A stretch of 64,000 nucleotides of DNA from Bacteroides sp. GTDB taxonomy: Bacteria; Bacteroidota; Bacteroidia; Bacteroidales; Bacteroidaceae. Positions 1 to 9,845 of this stretch are shown one piece after another. Both the position numbers and the translations under genes were made by a program. The notes below the pieces were generated by a model that had not been told where the DNA came from, did no database searches, and was given only the letters and a program-made list of their open reading frames with translations. The stretch lies in assembly GCA_022648295.1 (NCBI GenBank), contig JALCME010000003.1:124001-188000 (forward strand). Direction: 5' to 3'. Position 1 is the stretch's first letter, and every line of letters begins with the position of its first letter.

Positions 1-1987
1 TATCTTTTGTTTTTTCTAAACGATCTTTTACAAAATTCATGGCTTCTATCGGAGTCATATCTGCTAAATATTTGCGAAGTATCCACATACGATCCAATGT
101 TTGTTTGTCTTGCAATAGATCATCCCGGCGAGTACTGGAAGCAACAATGTTGACAGCAGGGAAAATGCGCTTATTAGATAAGTTACGGTCTAATTGCAAT
201 TCCATATTACCAGTGCCTTTAAATTCTTCGAAGATGACTTCATCCATTTTAGAACCGGTATCAATTAACGCAGTGGCTAAAATTGTAAGTGAACCTCCGT
301 TTTCTATATTTCGTGCAGCTCCAAAGAAACGTTTGGGTTTGTGTAGGGCATTTGCATCTACACCTCCTGAAAGTACTTTCCCGGAAGCTGGAGAAACTGT
401 ATTATAAGCACGTGCCAAGCGGGTTATGGAGTCTAAGAAGATAACTACATCATGACCACATTCAACAAGTCTTTTGGCTTTTTCCAATACGATTCCGGCA
501 ATCTTAACATGACGCTCAGCTGGTTCGTCGAATGTAGAAGCAATGACTTCTGCATTGACGGTACGGGCCATATCGGTTACTTCTTCCGGACGTTCATCAA
601 TAAGTAGCATGATCATATACACTTCCGGGTGGTTGGCAGCAATGGCATTTGCTATGTCTTTCATTAAAATTGTCTTACCGGTTTTGGGCTGTGCTACAAT
701 TAAGGCACGTTGTCCTTTACCAATAGGAGCAAACAAATCGACTACACGTGCTGAAAGAGAGTCGGAATATCCACCTTTACATAACCTGAATTTTTCATCA
801 GGAAATAGCGGGGTAAGATGTTCAAAGGGAACACGATCACGTACAAATGACGGATCACGGCCATTGATTTTTTCTACTTTAACTAATGGAAAATACTTTT
901 CTCCTTCTTTGGGTGGTCGTATAACGCCTTCTACGACATCTCCTGTTTTTAATCCAAATAATTTGATTTGAGATTGTGATACGTATATGTCATCAGGAGA
1001 AGACAGATAATTATAGTCTGACGAGCGAAGAAATCCATAACCATCCTGTAATATTTCCAGCACCCCTGTTCCGGTAAGAATATCATCAAATTCATAAGCC
1101 TTTTCACGCTCTTGTATCACTTTACGTTCATTAGGTACAGGAGATTGAGTTTCGTTTGTACCCTGACTCTGAGCTGGACGTTGTTGTATAGGCCGTTGAT
1201 TGTTATTGTTGCGGTTATTATAAGTATTATTGTTGTTATTATTGTTATTTTCACGTTGCCGTAGACGTGGACGCTGAGGTGCCGGTTCGACCTCTGGCGT
1301 TTGCGTTTCACTTTTAGTAGCTTCGAATTTTCCAATCAATTCAGATGGCAGTTCTATGCTGTCAGTAGGTAAATCTTCGATAGGGATAAAGTCATCATCA
1401 GCTTCTTCTAAGATAGGACTCTCATCCGGTATCGTCTTTTTGGGGGCTGGTTTTGGTGCTGTAGCCTCAAAATTGAGTTGTGGCTCTGGTTTTGTGGCCT
1501 CTATTGCTTGAGCTTTGGCAGCCTGTGCCGCTTCAGCTTTTGTTTTACGTGGACGACCAGGTTTCCGTTTAGAGGAAGACGCCGTGTTTTTGACAGCAGG
1601 CGTTGTATCTTCATTGGCAGGTGCCTGTTCTGTGCTCGGTGGCGTTTGAGTTTGCACTGTTGCGTTAGGTTGTGGTTGCGCTTTTTGCAAAATAGGAGCA
1701 TTTGCTTTAGCTTTAGTCAGGTCTCCATTTTTATTTGCCGAAAAAACCTTATCGACATTCTCTTTTTTAACGGTAACACGATTACGCTTTTGTTTGTCAG
1801 CCTTTTGTTCTTCTTTTAATTTTTCAGCGGCTACTTTTTTGGTTGCACCTGCTATTGCCTGTTCATCTAATATTTTATAGACAAGCTCTTCTTTTTTTAA
1901 TGAATCTGTTTTTTTTATACCCAGCTCTTGGGCAATAGTTTGTAGGTCCGACAAATTTTTGTCGTTCAATTGAATAATATTATACAT
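1..1987 (-). CDS. rho: Transcription termination factor Rho (3' end outside window)
   Basis: Hexameric RNA helicase that ends transcription at Rho-dependent sites. The reading frame runs leftward from an ATG at 1985-1987 and is still open at base 1, giving about 662 codons; roughly a dozen residues should be missing. The N-terminal SAP-like region ([20 protein letters not shown]) is followed by about 250 residues of low-complexity K/Q/P/N-rich sequence including an Asn run near residue 250. The cold-shock RNA-binding domain ([15 protein letters not shown]) and the RecA-type ATPase follow, with Walker A QPKTGKT, Walker [16 protein letters not shown] and the Q/R loops. The long disordered insert is known in Bacteroidetes Rho and is absent from E. 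coli Rho (419 aa). Transcribed alone; tilS lies upstream in the same direction but has about 240 bp between. Confidence 0.97.
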   Translation of the reverse strand, partial: MYNIIQLNDKNLSDLQTIAQELGIKKTDSLKKEELVYKILDEQAIAGATKKVAAEKLKEEQKADKQKRNRVTVKKENVDKVFSANKNGDLTKAKANAPILQKAQPQPNATVQTQTPPSTEQAPANEDTTPAVKNTASSSKRKPGRPRKTKAEAAQAAKAQAIEATKPEPQLNFEATAPKPAPKKTIPDESPILEEADDDFIPIEDLPTDSIELPSELIGKFEATKSETQTPEVEPAPQRPRLRQRENNNNNNNNTYNNRNNNNQRPIQQRPAQSQGTNETQSPVPNERKVIQEREKAYEFDDILTGTGVLEILQDGYGFLRSSDYNYLSSPDDIYVSQSQIKLFGLKTGDVVEGVIRPPKEGEKYFPLVKVEKINGRDPSFVRDRVPFEHLTPLFPDEKFRLCKGGYSDSLSARVVDLFAPIGKGQRALIVAQPKTGKTILMKDIANAIAANHPEVYMIMLLIDERPEEVTDMARTVNAEVIASTFDEPAERHVKIAGIVLEKAKRLVECGHDVVIFLDSITRLARAYNTVSPASGKVLSGGVDANALHKPKRFFGAARNIENGGSLTILATALIDTGSKMDEVIFEEFKGTGNMELQLDRNLSNKRIFPAVNIVASSTRRDDLLQDKQTLDRMWILRKYLADMTPIEAMNFVKDRLEKTKD

Positions 1988-2186
1988 ATAGTATATGTGA
2001 ATGGTTTAATGTTTACTGTTTTTTGAATAGGCATGCTACATCGCTCGCTAGGGTTGTTACTACACACAACGTCGTGGCAAAAACATACCTTAATTTATTT
2101 TATATGAATGGGATGATGTTATTATTGAATTGGAAATCTGGTTAACTTTTCTCGCTTAGAGATGATAACAGAATGTTTCAACGCCG

Positions 2187-2194
2187 CAAAGGTA
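2187..2194 (-). promoter_or_regulatory. Probable rho promoter (-7 box TACCTTTG)
   Basis: On the minus strand this reads TACCTTTG, a perfect match to the Bacteroides -7 consensus TAnnTTTG. It lies about 200 nt upstream of the rho ATG, implying a long 5' leader of unknown function. The -33 element is weak. Confidence 0.55.
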
Positions 2195-2231
2195 ATAAAT
2201 AATTTTGTTTTCATAAAAGAAATAGTCTTTT

Positions 2232-3575
2232 TTATTTTAATTGTTCCTTAAGTTTGTTTGGAATGTCGATATTCGATGGGGTTATTTGTATTTTGACGAT
2301 AATAATCTGCTGAGTGTAATTATCTATTTTGAATCTATCGTCAATACGTTCTCCCACAAGCCATGCAATGTTTTCACCGCTACAAAGCAACCATTGTTGT
2401 TGTTTTTGGAGAATAGAGAATTTTCTATTAGTAAGATAATCGCTCACTTTTTTTCGCCCGTTCATGCCATAAGGAATAAAGCTGTCTCCTTGTTTCCACA
2501 AACGGAAAGAAAGAGAGCTTTTGAGTTTATCTTTATCGAAGCAGGCGGTATTAGGGTCACGAGGAATCGTGAAGTTTGCCCCTTTTACTTGCTCTTCAAT
2601 AGTATAAGAGAAAGGTGGTTGTTCCGCTATTAATGTTTTTATTTCGGGATGTATTGCTTTAATTAATAGATATTCTCTGTCTTTTACCACTATCCATTGT
2701 TGACTGGTGAATATTTTGCCAGATTGCCCTGTCAGTGATTTAAAGATATTTTCAGTTTGGGTTGTATTAAATCCTAAGGGATGTAACAATTCAAATAACA
2801 GAGCTTCGGGTGCAGGTTCATTCAATAAAGCATTTATTAGGATACCTTGTTGGGTTTGCACTCGCTTTTTCCCGTCCTCTATACCTTTTTTATATATAAG
2901 GGCAACCTCATTTAGATATTCTGTGGTATGAATAAGAGTTTCCTTGATAGACGGATTGATTTCTGCCAACTGAGGCAATAAATTCAATCGTATTTTATTG
3001 CGGGTATATTCTTCTTGAAGATTAGTACTGTCTGTCACATAACTTTGTCCAATGCCTTGCAGGTATGTTGTAATATCCTGCCTGGTGAGGCATAGGAGAG
3101 GACGAACTATATTTCCATTTATGGGGCGAATACCTAATAGTCCATTAATTCCCGCTCCACGAATCAAATTAAGTAGAAAAGTCTCTACACTGTCATCTTT
3201 ATGATGTCCTACTGCAATATATCCGGCTGTTTGTTTTTGTCGGAGTGTTTCAAACCATGTATATCGTAGTTCCCGTGCGGCCATCTCTATGGAGAGGTGT
3301 TGCTCGGCTGCAAATTTTGCAGTTTGGAAGTGTTGAATATGTAGCGGTATATTTAAAGTTTTGCATAAGTCATTCACAAAAGACTCATCTCTATCAGATT
3401 CTTTACCACGCAAATGAAAGTTGCAATGCGCCGCTTCACAAGTATAGCCTAAGTCAACAAGTAGTCGCAATAAGGCTACCGAATCAGCTCCTCCACTCAA
3501 TGCCACTATAATTTTGTCCTTTAAGGTAAAGAGCCTGTTTTCTTCAATGTACTGCGCTATTTTGTTTTTATACAT
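2232..3575 (-). CDS. tilS: tRNA(Ile)-lysidine synthase TilS
   Basis: ATP-dependent ligase that adds lysine to C34 of the CAU-anticodon tRNA-Ile, changing its codon from AUG to AUA. The N-terminal PP-loop SGGADS at residues about 27-32 binds ATP; the [28 protein letters not shown] and [11 protein letters not shown] segments are typical of the family. The C-terminal TilS substrate-binding domain ([25 protein letters not shown]) is complete, and about 447 aa is a normal length. The frame extends seven codons further up (to 3596), but the ATG at 3573-3575 matches the usual start of the family. A -7-like box sits only 4 nt upstream of it, so the mRNA may be nearly leaderless. Confidence 0.95.
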   Translation of the reverse strand: MYKNKIAQYIEENRLFTLKDKIIVALSGGADSVALLRLLVDLGYTCEAAHCNFHLRGKESDRDESFVNDLCKTLNIPLHIQHFQTAKFAAEQHLSIEMAARELRYTWFETLRQKQTAGYIAVGHHKDDSVETFLLNLIRGAGINGLLGIRPINGNIVRPLLCLTRQDITTYLQGIGQSYVTDSTNLQEEYTRNKIRLNLLPQLAEINPSIKETLIHTTEYLNEVALIYKKGIEDGKKRVQTQQGILINALLNEPAPEALLFELLHPLGFNTTQTENIFKSLTGQSGKIFTSQQWIVVKDREYLLIKAIHPEIKTLIAEQPPFSYTIEEQVKGANFTIPRDPNTACFDKDKLKSSLSFRLWKQGDSFIPYGMNGRKKVSDYLTNRKFSILQKQQQWLLCSGENIAWLVGERIDDRFKIDNYTQQIIIVKIQITPSNIDIPNKLKEQLK

Positions 3576-3579
3576 GATG

Positions 3580-3587
3580 CAAAGATA
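3580..3587 (-). promoter_or_regulatory. TAnnTTTG box abutting the tilS start
   Basis: Minus-strand TATCTTTG ends 4 nt before the tilS ATG. If it is the true -7 element, transcription would begin at or next to the start codon. No clear -33 TTTG lies about 20 nt further up, so it could be coincidental. Confidence 0.35.
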
Positions 3588-3665
3588 TATATTCATTATA
3601 TTTTATGTAATTATAGTCCGGAAAATATGAATTTGCCCTTCCTTATTTAAAAACGATCTAAATAA

Positions 3666-3697
3666 TTTGGGGGCTATATACATTTCTTGTATCTTTG
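3666..3697 (+). promoter_or_regulatory. Promoter of the feoAB operon
   Basis: TTTG at 3666-3669, a 20-nt spacer, then TATCTTTG at 3690-3697: a full match to the Bacteroides -33/-7 pattern. It ends about 27 nt before the chosen feoB ATG (3725). No Fur box was recognised by eye. Confidence 0.75.
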
Positions 3698-3724
3698 TGT
3701 CGTAAACAAATTAAGAGAGATCAT

Positions 3725-6196
3725 ATGCGTTTATCTGATTTAAAAACAGGTGAAAAAGGGGTGATAGTTAAGGTCTATGGCCATGGCGGTTTCCGCAAGC
3801 GGATTGTTGAAATGGGGTTCATTAAAGGTAAGACTGTAGAAGTGATATTGAATGCTCCCTTGAAAGATCCTGTAAAGTATAATGTAATGGGTTATGAAAT
3901 TTCTTTGCGACGGCAGGAAGCTGAAATGATAGAGGTCATTAGCGAGCAGGAAGCAGAGGAACAGGCTACCACTTCTGGTATTCTTCCCGGAATGAGCGAG
4001 GAAGTCTATCAGGAAGAAGAAAAGATGAAGCGTTTGGCATTAGGTAAGCGTCGAACTATTAACGTTGCATTAGTGGGAAATCCCAATTGTGGAAAGACTT
4101 CTTTATTTAATATTGCTTCCGGTGCACACGAGCGTGTGGGTAATTATAGTGGCGTTACGGTGGATGCTAAAGAAGGTTACTTTGATTTTCAGGGCTATCA
4201 TTTTCGTATTGTAGATTTACCGGGAACTTACTCTTTATCTGCTTATACCCCGGAAGAATTATATGTCCGTCGCCATATTATCAACGAAACGCCGGATATT
4301 GTTATTAATGTTGTGGATTCGTCTAATCTGGAGCGAAACTTTTACCTTACCACCCAACTCATAGACATGAATGTACGCATGGTGATTGCTCTAAATATGT
4401 ACGATGAGTTGGAAGCTAGTGGCAACACATTAGATTATGTGAAGTTGGGGCAACTGTTTGGAGTACCGATGATTCCCACTGTTTGCCGGACCGGAAAAGG
4501 CATAGATCAACTTTTTCATATCATTATTAGTATTTATGAAGGAGCCGACTACGTAGAGCTAAGCAAAAAACTACGTGCCGAGATCTTAAAAGATTTGGAG
4601 GATTGGCACAAAACGTATGTACCCGATCATGAGTTTGGAAGTCATGAAGAGGATAAGCAGCATTCTCGGGGACCGTATCGCCATATCCATATCAATCATG
4701 GACCGGAATTGGAACGAAGTATTAAAGAGGTGAAGCAACTTATCGGGGCGAATGAGAATATTCGTCACAAGTATTCCACCCGCTTTTTGGCTATAAAGCT
4801 GTTGGAAAATGATTCGGATGTGGAATCTTTTATCCAGACATTGCCTAACGGCAAAGATATTATTGATGCTCGCAACCGCGAATGTCAGCGCATACACGAT
4901 GTGATGAATGAAGATTGCGAGCAAGCTATTATTGATGCTAAATACGGTTTTATATCGGGAGGACTAAAGGAAACCTTTATAGATAATCATCAGGATACAG
5001 AACAAACCACTCGTGTGATAGATTCTATTGTGACTCATAAAATATGGGGATTTCCCATCTTCTTCTTGTTTCTGTATCTGATGTTTGAAGGAACTTTTGT
5101 ACTTGGCCAATATCCTATGAAAGGAATAGAATGGTTGGTGGGGATTTTAGGAGATTTAATACGTAACAACATGGAAGCTGGCCCGTTGAAGGATATGCTT
5201 GTTGATGGAATTGTAGGAGGAGTGGGGGGAGTCATTGTTTTCCTTCCTAATATTTTAATTCTGTACCTGTGCATTTCCTTGATGGAAGATTCAGGTTATA
5301 TGGCGCGGGCGGCATTTATCATGGATAAGATTATGCATAAAATGGGTCTTCATGGAAAGTCTTTTATTCCTCTAATTATGGGGTTTGGATGTAATGTCCC
5401 GGCGATATTGGCTTCGCGTACTATAGAAAACCGTAAAAGCCGCCTGATTACCATGCTTATCAATCCGTTGATGTCATGTAGTGCCCGCCTGCCAATTTAT
5501 TTGTTGTTGGCGGGCGCTTTTTTCCCTCATAGTGCCGGATTAATACTGCTGGTCATTTACGCCCTCGGCATTTTTTTAGCTGTTATATTAGCCCGCTTGT
5601 TTAACCGTTTTTTGGTGAAAGGAGATGATACTCCTTTTGTAATGGAACTTCCACCATACCGTATGCCGACAGCCAAATCCATATTTCGGCATACATGGGA
5701 GAAAGGAGCGCAGTATCTCAAAAAGATGGGTGGCATCATTATGATTGCTTCCATTGTGATTTGGGCTTTGGGGTATTATCCCCGACATTCAGGCTATAAT
5801 GATGCATCAGAGCAGCAGGAAAATTCATATATCGGACAAATAGGAAAGGTCATTGAGCCGGTGCTTACCCCCTTAGGGTTCGATTGGAAACTGGGGATTG
5901 GATTATTGTCAGGAGTTGGGGCTAAGGAATTGGTTGTAAGTACGATGGGAGTTCTTTATGCAAATGATGCTGATACAGATACGGTAAGTCTTGCCCAACG
6001 CATCCCTATAACTCCTTTGGTTGCCTTTTGTTATATGGTTTTCGTATTGATCTATTTTCCGTGTATAGCTACGTTAGCGGCTATTCGGCAAGAGTCCGGT
6101 AGTTGGAAGTGGGCTGTATTCACGATGTTTTATACCACGTCATTAGCTTGGGTGGTAACCTTTATTATTCATTTAATCGGAGGAATGTTTGTATGA
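3725..6196 (+). CDS. feoB: Ferrous iron transporter, FeoA-FeoB fusion
   Basis: Inner-membrane G-protein-like Fe(II) importer. Residues 1-75 are a FeoA SH3-like domain (MRLSDLKTGEKG ... VEMGF ... GYEISLRR). The GTPase domain follows with G1 GNPNCGKT near residue 117, G3 DLPGTYS near 165 and G4 NMYD near 224. Two Gate domains with transmembrane helices make up the C-terminal half (VFLPNILILYLCISLMEDSGYMARAA; PLMSCSARLPIYLLLAGAFF; GVGAKELVVSTMGVLY). In many bacteria FeoA is a separate protein; the fusion is common in Bacteroidetes. The start at ATG 3725, after a purine-rich AAGAGAG, is preferred over an in-frame ATG ten codons upstream, which overlaps the promoter. The stop overlaps the next gene (ATGA). 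Confidence 0.97.
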   Translation: MRLSDLKTGEKGVIVKVYGHGGFRKRIVEMGFIKGKTVEVILNAPLKDPVKYNVMGYEISLRRQEAEMIEVISEQEAEEQATTSGILPGMSEEVYQEEEKMKRLALGKRRTINVALVGNPNCGKTSLFNIASGAHERVGNYSGVTVDAKEGYFDFQGYHFRIVDLPGTYSLSAYTPEELYVRRHIINETPDIVINVVDSSNLERNFYLTTQLIDMNVRMVIALNMYDELEASGNTLDYVKLGQLFGVPMIPTVCRTGKGIDQLFHIIISIYEGADYVELSKKLRAEILKDLEDWHKTYVPDHEFGSHEEDKQHSRGPYRHIHINHGPELERSIKEVKQLIGANENIRHKYSTRFLAIKLLENDSDVESFIQTLPNGKDIIDARNRECQRIHDVMNEDCEQAIIDAKYGFISGGLKETFIDNHQDTEQTTRVIDSIVTHKIWGFPIFFLFLYLMFEGTFVLGQYPMKGIEWLVGILGDLIRNNMEAGPLKDMLVDGIVGGVGGVIVFLPNILILYLCISLMEDSGYMARAAFIMDKIMHKMGLHGKSFIPLIMGFGCNVPAILASRTIENRKSRLITMLINPLMSCSARLPIYLLLAGAFFPHSAGLILLVIYALGIFLAVILARLFNRFLVKGDDTPFVMELPPYRMPTAKSIFRHTWEKGAQYLKKMGGIIMIASIVIWALGYYPRHSGYNDASEQQENSYIGQIGKVIEPVLTPLGFDWKLGIGLLSGVGAKELVVSTMGVLYANDADTDTVSLAQRIPITPLVAFCYMVFVLIYFPCIATLAAIRQESGSWKWAVFTMFYTTSLAWVVTFIIHLIGGMFV

Positions 6197-6408
6197 GTGA
6201 TTGGCAACAATGGGTGGTCATTGCATTACTTTTGCTATGCTTAGCGAGGATCGGATGGGGAATATATGCTTTTTTTCGTCGTGCCCGTAATAAGGAGAAT
6301 CCGTGCAATAGCTGTGTAAGCGGTTGTGAATTAAAACATTTGCTGGATGAGAAGCGAGAGAAATGCAAAACGGAACAGAAAGGTACGAAGAAAAAGTGTT
6401 GCGGATAG
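6193..6408 (+). CDS. FeoB-associated Cys-rich membrane protein
   Basis: A 71-aa protein whose ATG overlaps the feoB stop by four bases, so it is translationally coupled to it. One N-terminal transmembrane helix (WVVIALLLLCLARIGWGIYAF) is followed by a short tail with a Cys pattern (NPCNSCVSGCELKHL, KCKTE, KKCCG) that could bind iron or another metal. Small Cys-rich proteins (FeoC-like or 'FeoB-associated') commonly follow feoB and are thought to help assemble or regulate the transporter. The role is inferred from context and the cysteine pattern, not from known biochemistry. Confidence 0.85.
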   Translation: MSDWQQWVVIALLLLCLARIGWGIYAFFRRARNKENPCNSCVSGCELKHLLDEKREKCKTEQKGTKKKCCG

Positions 6409-6438
6409 TTGCCGGTTTGAAATTTTGTACTACCTTTG
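6409..6438 (+). promoter_or_regulatory. Promoter of tRNA-Cys
   Basis: TTG at 6409-6411, 19-nt spacer, TACCTTTG at 6431-6438, about 20 nt before the tRNA 5' end. It starts immediately after the stop codon of the upstream gene. Confidence 0.65.
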
Positions 6439-6457
6439 CAACCGCAAACGGCAAAAT

Positions 6458-6528
6458 GGTACCTTGACCGAGTGGCTAGGTAGCGGTCTGCAAAACCGTG
6501 TACGGCGGTTCGAATCCGCCAGGTACCT
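6458..6528 (+). tRNA. tRNA-Cys (GCA)
   Basis: A cloverleaf can be drawn by hand. The acceptor stem GGTACCT (6458-6464) pairs with AGGTACC (6521-6527). The anticodon stem GCGGT/ACCGT encloses a seven-base loop CTGCAAA with anticodon GCA. The T arm is GGCGG-TTCGAAT-CCGCC. The discriminator is T/U as usual for tRNA-Cys, and CCA is not encoded. Length is 71 nt. Confidence 0.95.
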
Positions 6529-6530
6529 CT

Positions 6531-6570
6531 AAACCCCCTTTCAGATTTTTTCTGAAAGGGGGTTTTCTTT
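6531..6570 (+). terminator. Intrinsic terminator after tRNA-Cys
   Basis: AAACCCCCTTTCAGA (6531-6545) pairs with TCTGAAAGGGGGTTT (6551-6565) around a T-rich loop, followed by T residues. It lies directly behind the tRNA. Confidence 0.85.
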
Positions 6571-6661
6571 GAAATGCACTAAAATGGTACTACATTAGGA
6601 CCATATTGAAATCAGTGCATATATTCCTCATTTGTAGATTTCTGTTAAAATAGTAAATATG

Positions 6662-6695
6662 TTTGCAATTATATGTGTCATAAAATATACCTTTG
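6662..6695 (+). promoter_or_regulatory. Probable promoter of the GH3 gene, in a 370-bp gap
   Basis: TTTG at 6662-6665 and TACCTTTG at 6688-6695 with a 22-nt spacer. It would give a leader of about 240 nt before the GH3 ATG at 6941. The rest of 6571-6940 holds only a 63-codon frame (6725-6916) with no recognisable features, which I do not accept as a gene. Confidence 0.55.
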
Positions 6696-6940
6696 TGAAA
6701 AGAACTTTATTGTGAACTGATACTATGAATGGAAATAAGAAAATTTGTTGTGAATATATTCATAATAATATAAGAATCGTGTATCGTAAAGTTTGCGGTG
6801 CATTAAAGTATCTTTTTTTAGCTCCTGGCAAGATCAATATTTCGATATGCCTTCAAAACAGGAATTCGCTGGCACTGAAGATGGTAGCCGGAATAGATGG
6901 AAAGAGTAGTTATTGAGTTCTTATTATAAATACAAATGCA

Positions 6941-9544
6941 ATGAAAATCAAGCACTTCGTCAAAAAGAATGTAGGTATGGTAGGACTATGTCTTTTATCT
7001 ACGGTTTTATCTGCCCAAGAGTCTTATAAAAATCCGCAGTTAACTCCTTCTGAACGGGCGAAAGATCTGCTTCAACGACTCACACTCGAAGAAAAGGTGG
7101 GGTTAATGCAAAATTCGTCAAAGCCTGTTTTCCGATTAGATATTAAGGCATACGATTGGTGGAGTGAAGCGCTTCACGGTATTGCACGTGCTGGTAAAGC
7201 TACGGTCTTTCCACAAGCTATAGGCATGGCGGCTTCGTTTGATGATTCTTTGCTTTATAAAGTATTTGATGCGGTAAGTGATGAAGCGAGAGTGAAGTAT
7301 CGGCAATTTAGTAGTGCTGGACAACATGGACGTTATCAGGGACTTACTGTCTGGACTCCTAATATTAATATTTTTCGTGATCCGAGATGGGGAAGAGGAC
7401 AAGAAACCTATGGTGAGGACCCTTATCTGACAAGTACAATGGGGCAGGCCGTAGTGCGTGGTTTGCAAGGTAGACCAAAAGCCGGTTATGATAAACTTCA
7501 TGCTTGTGCCAAACACTTTGCTGTGCATAGCGGACCGGAATGGAACAGACATACTTTTAATGCCGAAAAAATTTCACCTCGTGATCTATGGGAAACGTAT
7601 TTACCGGCTTTTAAAGATCTTGTTCAAAAGGCTGATGTAAAAGAAGTGATGTGTGCTTATAATAGCTTTGAAGGTGAACCGTGCTGTGGGTCTAACCGGT
7701 TATTGATGCAGATTTTGCGTGACGAATGGAACTATAAAAACTTAGTGGTAAGCGATTGTGGTGCAATCAATGATATTTATATGCCTGTTCCCAAAGGACA
7801 TGGCGCGGAACCTGACGAAGCTCATGCAAGTGCCAGAGCCGTGGCGAGTGGAACGGATGTGGAATGTGGTTCTGTTTACCGGAATTTGTCGGAAGCCGTA
7901 AGCCGCGGACTAATAAATGAGGATAAGATAGACAAATCTGTTTATCGCTTGTTGAAGGCTCGTTTTGAGTTGGGTGAGATGGATGATCCGGAACTAGTGC
8001 CCTGGATGCAACTAAAAGACAATGTCATTAATAGTCCGGAACATCAGCAACTAGCTCTTCAAATGGCACGGGAAAGCATGGTTTTATTGCAAAATAAAAA
8101 TAATATTCTGCCTCTATCCAGACAGTTGAAGGTAGCAGTAATGGGACCTAATGCTGCTGATTCAGTAGCGATGTGGGGTAATTATAATGGTTTTCCATAT
8201 CATACCACGACTGTTTTAGAGGGAATAAAGAAATTGGTTGGCACTGATCGTGTGATTTATACTCAGGGATGTGATTGCGTCAGTGACGTATCATTGAGCA
8301 GCTTGTTCAATCAGTGTACACTAAATGGTAAAGCCGGTTTTCAAGCTATTTATTGGGGGAATACAGAATTTAAAGGAGATCCTGTTGCCGAAGATTGGCT
8401 CACTACTCCATTAAATTTTTCGGCTGCCGGTGGAACAGTGTTTGCCCGGGGAGTACCTTTGTCTCACTTTTCGGCGCGTTATCATTCGGTTTTTACAGCA
8501 GAAGAATCCGGTAAGATTGATTTTTATGTGAAACTCAATGGATATTATAAGCTGTTTGTTGACGGAGTACAGCAAAGTGAAGGGAAATATTTGAGTTTAC
8601 CCACTAATGTATATTCTTTGGATGTAAAATCCGGAAAATCTTATGATATTCGCTTGGACTATAGTAGCCGCTATGACGGAGTATTAGACTTTGATTTGGG
8701 CAAAGAGGTTGCCGTTAATTTAGAAAAGGCGGTTGCAAGTGTTGAAAGTGCAGATGTTGTTGTCTTTGTTGGTGGCATATCCCCCCGGTTAGAGGGTGAA
8801 GAAATGGCGGTTAAAGCCGATGGTTTTAAGGGAGGTGACCGAACTAATATAGAATTACCGGCTGTGCAGCGCAAACTACTTGAAAAATTGCATCATACAG
8901 GTAAGAAAGTGGTCTTTGTCAATTGTTCCGGTTCGGCTATAGGATTGGTGCCCGAAACCAGAAGTTGCGATGCTATTTTGCAGGCTTGGTACCCCGGGCA
9001 AGCTGCTGGAACAGCTGTAGCGGATGTTTTATTTGGCAATTACAATCCGGCAGGACGACTACCTATAACTTTTTATAAGAATATAAGTCAGCTACCCGAT
9101 TTTGAAGATTATTCGATGAAAGGTCGCACATATCGCTATTTCAAAGGAAACCCATTGTTTGCTTTCGGGTATGGTCTTAGCTATACTACGTTTACATATG
9201 GGAAGGCTAGTCTAACAACGCCTGTTATAGATGCCGGAGATTCCATAACATTGAGTATTCCTGTTACTAATGCCGGTAAACGTGACGGTGAAGAAGTCGT
9301 GCAAGTCTATCTAAGTCGTCCCGGTGATGTAAATGGTCCGGTAAAAACGTTACGCGCTTTCCGTCGTATATTTATAAAATCCGGTGAATCTCATCAATTG
9401 AATATAACGTTAAGTGCAGATGATTTGCAGTGGTTTGATGAGAAGTCCAATACGATGAGATGCGTTCCGGGAGAATATAAACTGCTTTATGGAGGCAGTT
9501 CAATCAGAAACGATTTGAAGGAAGTGGGATTTGTGATACAGTAA
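6941..9544 (+). CDS. Glycoside hydrolase family 3 (beta-xylosidase/beta-glucosidase type), exported
   Basis: An exported retaining glycosidase that probably removes terminal beta-linked glucose or xylose. A signal peptide ends near SAQES. The GH3 N-terminal barrel has LHGIARAG, the VWTPNINIFRDPRWGRGQETYGEDP block and the nucleophile region VVSDCGAINDIY. The GH3 C-terminal domain begins near residue 370 (ESMVLLQNKNNILPL) and is interrupted by a PA14-like insert at about residues 440-580 (YYKLFVDGVQQSEGKY). The end is a fibronectin-III-like domain (GEEVVQVYLSRPG). The 867-aa length and domain order fit the Bacteroides xylosidase-like GH3 group. The substrate cannot be fixed from sequence alone. 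Transcribed singly, followed by a small basic ORF. Confidence 0.93.
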   Translation: MKIKHFVKKNVGMVGLCLLSTVLSAQESYKNPQLTPSERAKDLLQRLTLEEKVGLMQNSSKPVFRLDIKAYDWWSEALHGIARAGKATVFPQAIGMAASFDDSLLYKVFDAVSDEARVKYRQFSSAGQHGRYQGLTVWTPNINIFRDPRWGRGQETYGEDPYLTSTMGQAVVRGLQGRPKAGYDKLHACAKHFAVHSGPEWNRHTFNAEKISPRDLWETYLPAFKDLVQKADVKEVMCAYNSFEGEPCCGSNRLLMQILRDEWNYKNLVVSDCGAINDIYMPVPKGHGAEPDEAHASARAVASGTDVECGSVYRNLSEAVSRGLINEDKIDKSVYRLLKARFELGEMDDPELVPWMQLKDNVINSPEHQQLALQMARESMVLLQNKNNILPLSRQLKVAVMGPNAADSVAMWGNYNGFPYHTTTVLEGIKKLVGTDRVIYTQGCDCVSDVSLSSLFNQCTLNGKAGFQAIYWGNTEFKGDPVAEDWLTTPLNFSAAGGTVFARGVPLSHFSARYHSVFTAEESGKIDFYVKLNGYYKLFVDGVQQSEGKYLSLPTNVYSLDVKSGKSYDIRLDYSSRYDGVLDFDLGKEVAVNLEKAVASVESADVVVFVGGISPRLEGEEMAVKADGFKGGDRTNIELPAVQRKLLEKLHHTGKKVVFVNCSGSAIGLVPETRSCDAILQAWYPGQAAGTAVADVLFGNYNPAGRLPITFYKNISQLPDFEDYSMKGRTYRYFKGNPLFAFGYGLSYTTFTYGKASLTTPVIDAGDSITLSIPVTNAGKRDGEEVVQVYLSRPGDVNGPVKTLRAFRRIFIKSGESHQLNITLSADDLQWFDEKSNTMRCVPGEYKLLYGGSSIRNDLKEVGFVIQ

Positions 9545-9569
9545 GTAATAATAGTAAAAAATAAACGAT

Positions 9570-9755
9570 ATGAGTATAGAAGAAGCCATGATGGACGGCA
9601 TTGTCTTTAAAGGAAAAGGTGAAAAGCCGAAAGAAGAAGCAAAAGTGAAGACAAAGGCAAAAAAAACAAGCTATATCCGGGGATTGCATGGTTCGGGTGC
9701 GGCTAAAATGAAAGCAACTATTCGGAGGAAACGTGCTAATCGGCATAAAAAGTAA
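9570..9755 (+). CDS. Small Lys/Arg-rich hypothetical protein
   Basis: A 61-aa frame starting 25 bp after the GH3 stop. It has an acidic/hydrophobic first ten residues (MSIEEAMMDGIVF) and then a very basic tail (KPKEEAKVKTKAKKTSYIRGLHGSG ... RRKRANRHKK). There is no signal peptide or membrane segment. The charge suggests nucleic-acid or ribosome contact, but no family is recognised. A-rich sequence before the ATG could act as a Bacteroides-style ribosome binding region. It might share the GH3 transcript. Confidence 0.5.
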   Translation: MSIEEAMMDGIVFKGKGEKPKEEAKVKTKAKKTSYIRGLHGSGAAKMKATIRRKRANRHKK

Positions 9756-9845
9756 AAAAAACACATTTCTTTTTGTTGAGTTCTGTTTTTTTGTTATATT
9801 TACTGAGTCTTTGTTATTTACGGTTATATAAAGCTTTTATTAATT

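Noticed and set aside
1478..1819. Plus-strand ORF within rho
   Set aside because: Antisense shadow of the low-complexity part of Rho; Cys/Phe/Arg-rich translation without motifs.
6458..6528. tRNA-Cys as an attachment site for an integrated element
   Set aside because: No repeat of the tRNA 3' end was found downstream and no integrase is adjacent.
6725..6916. 63-codon ORF upstream of the GH3 gene
   Set aside because: No family features, no clear ribosome site, and it lies in the leader after a probable promoter.
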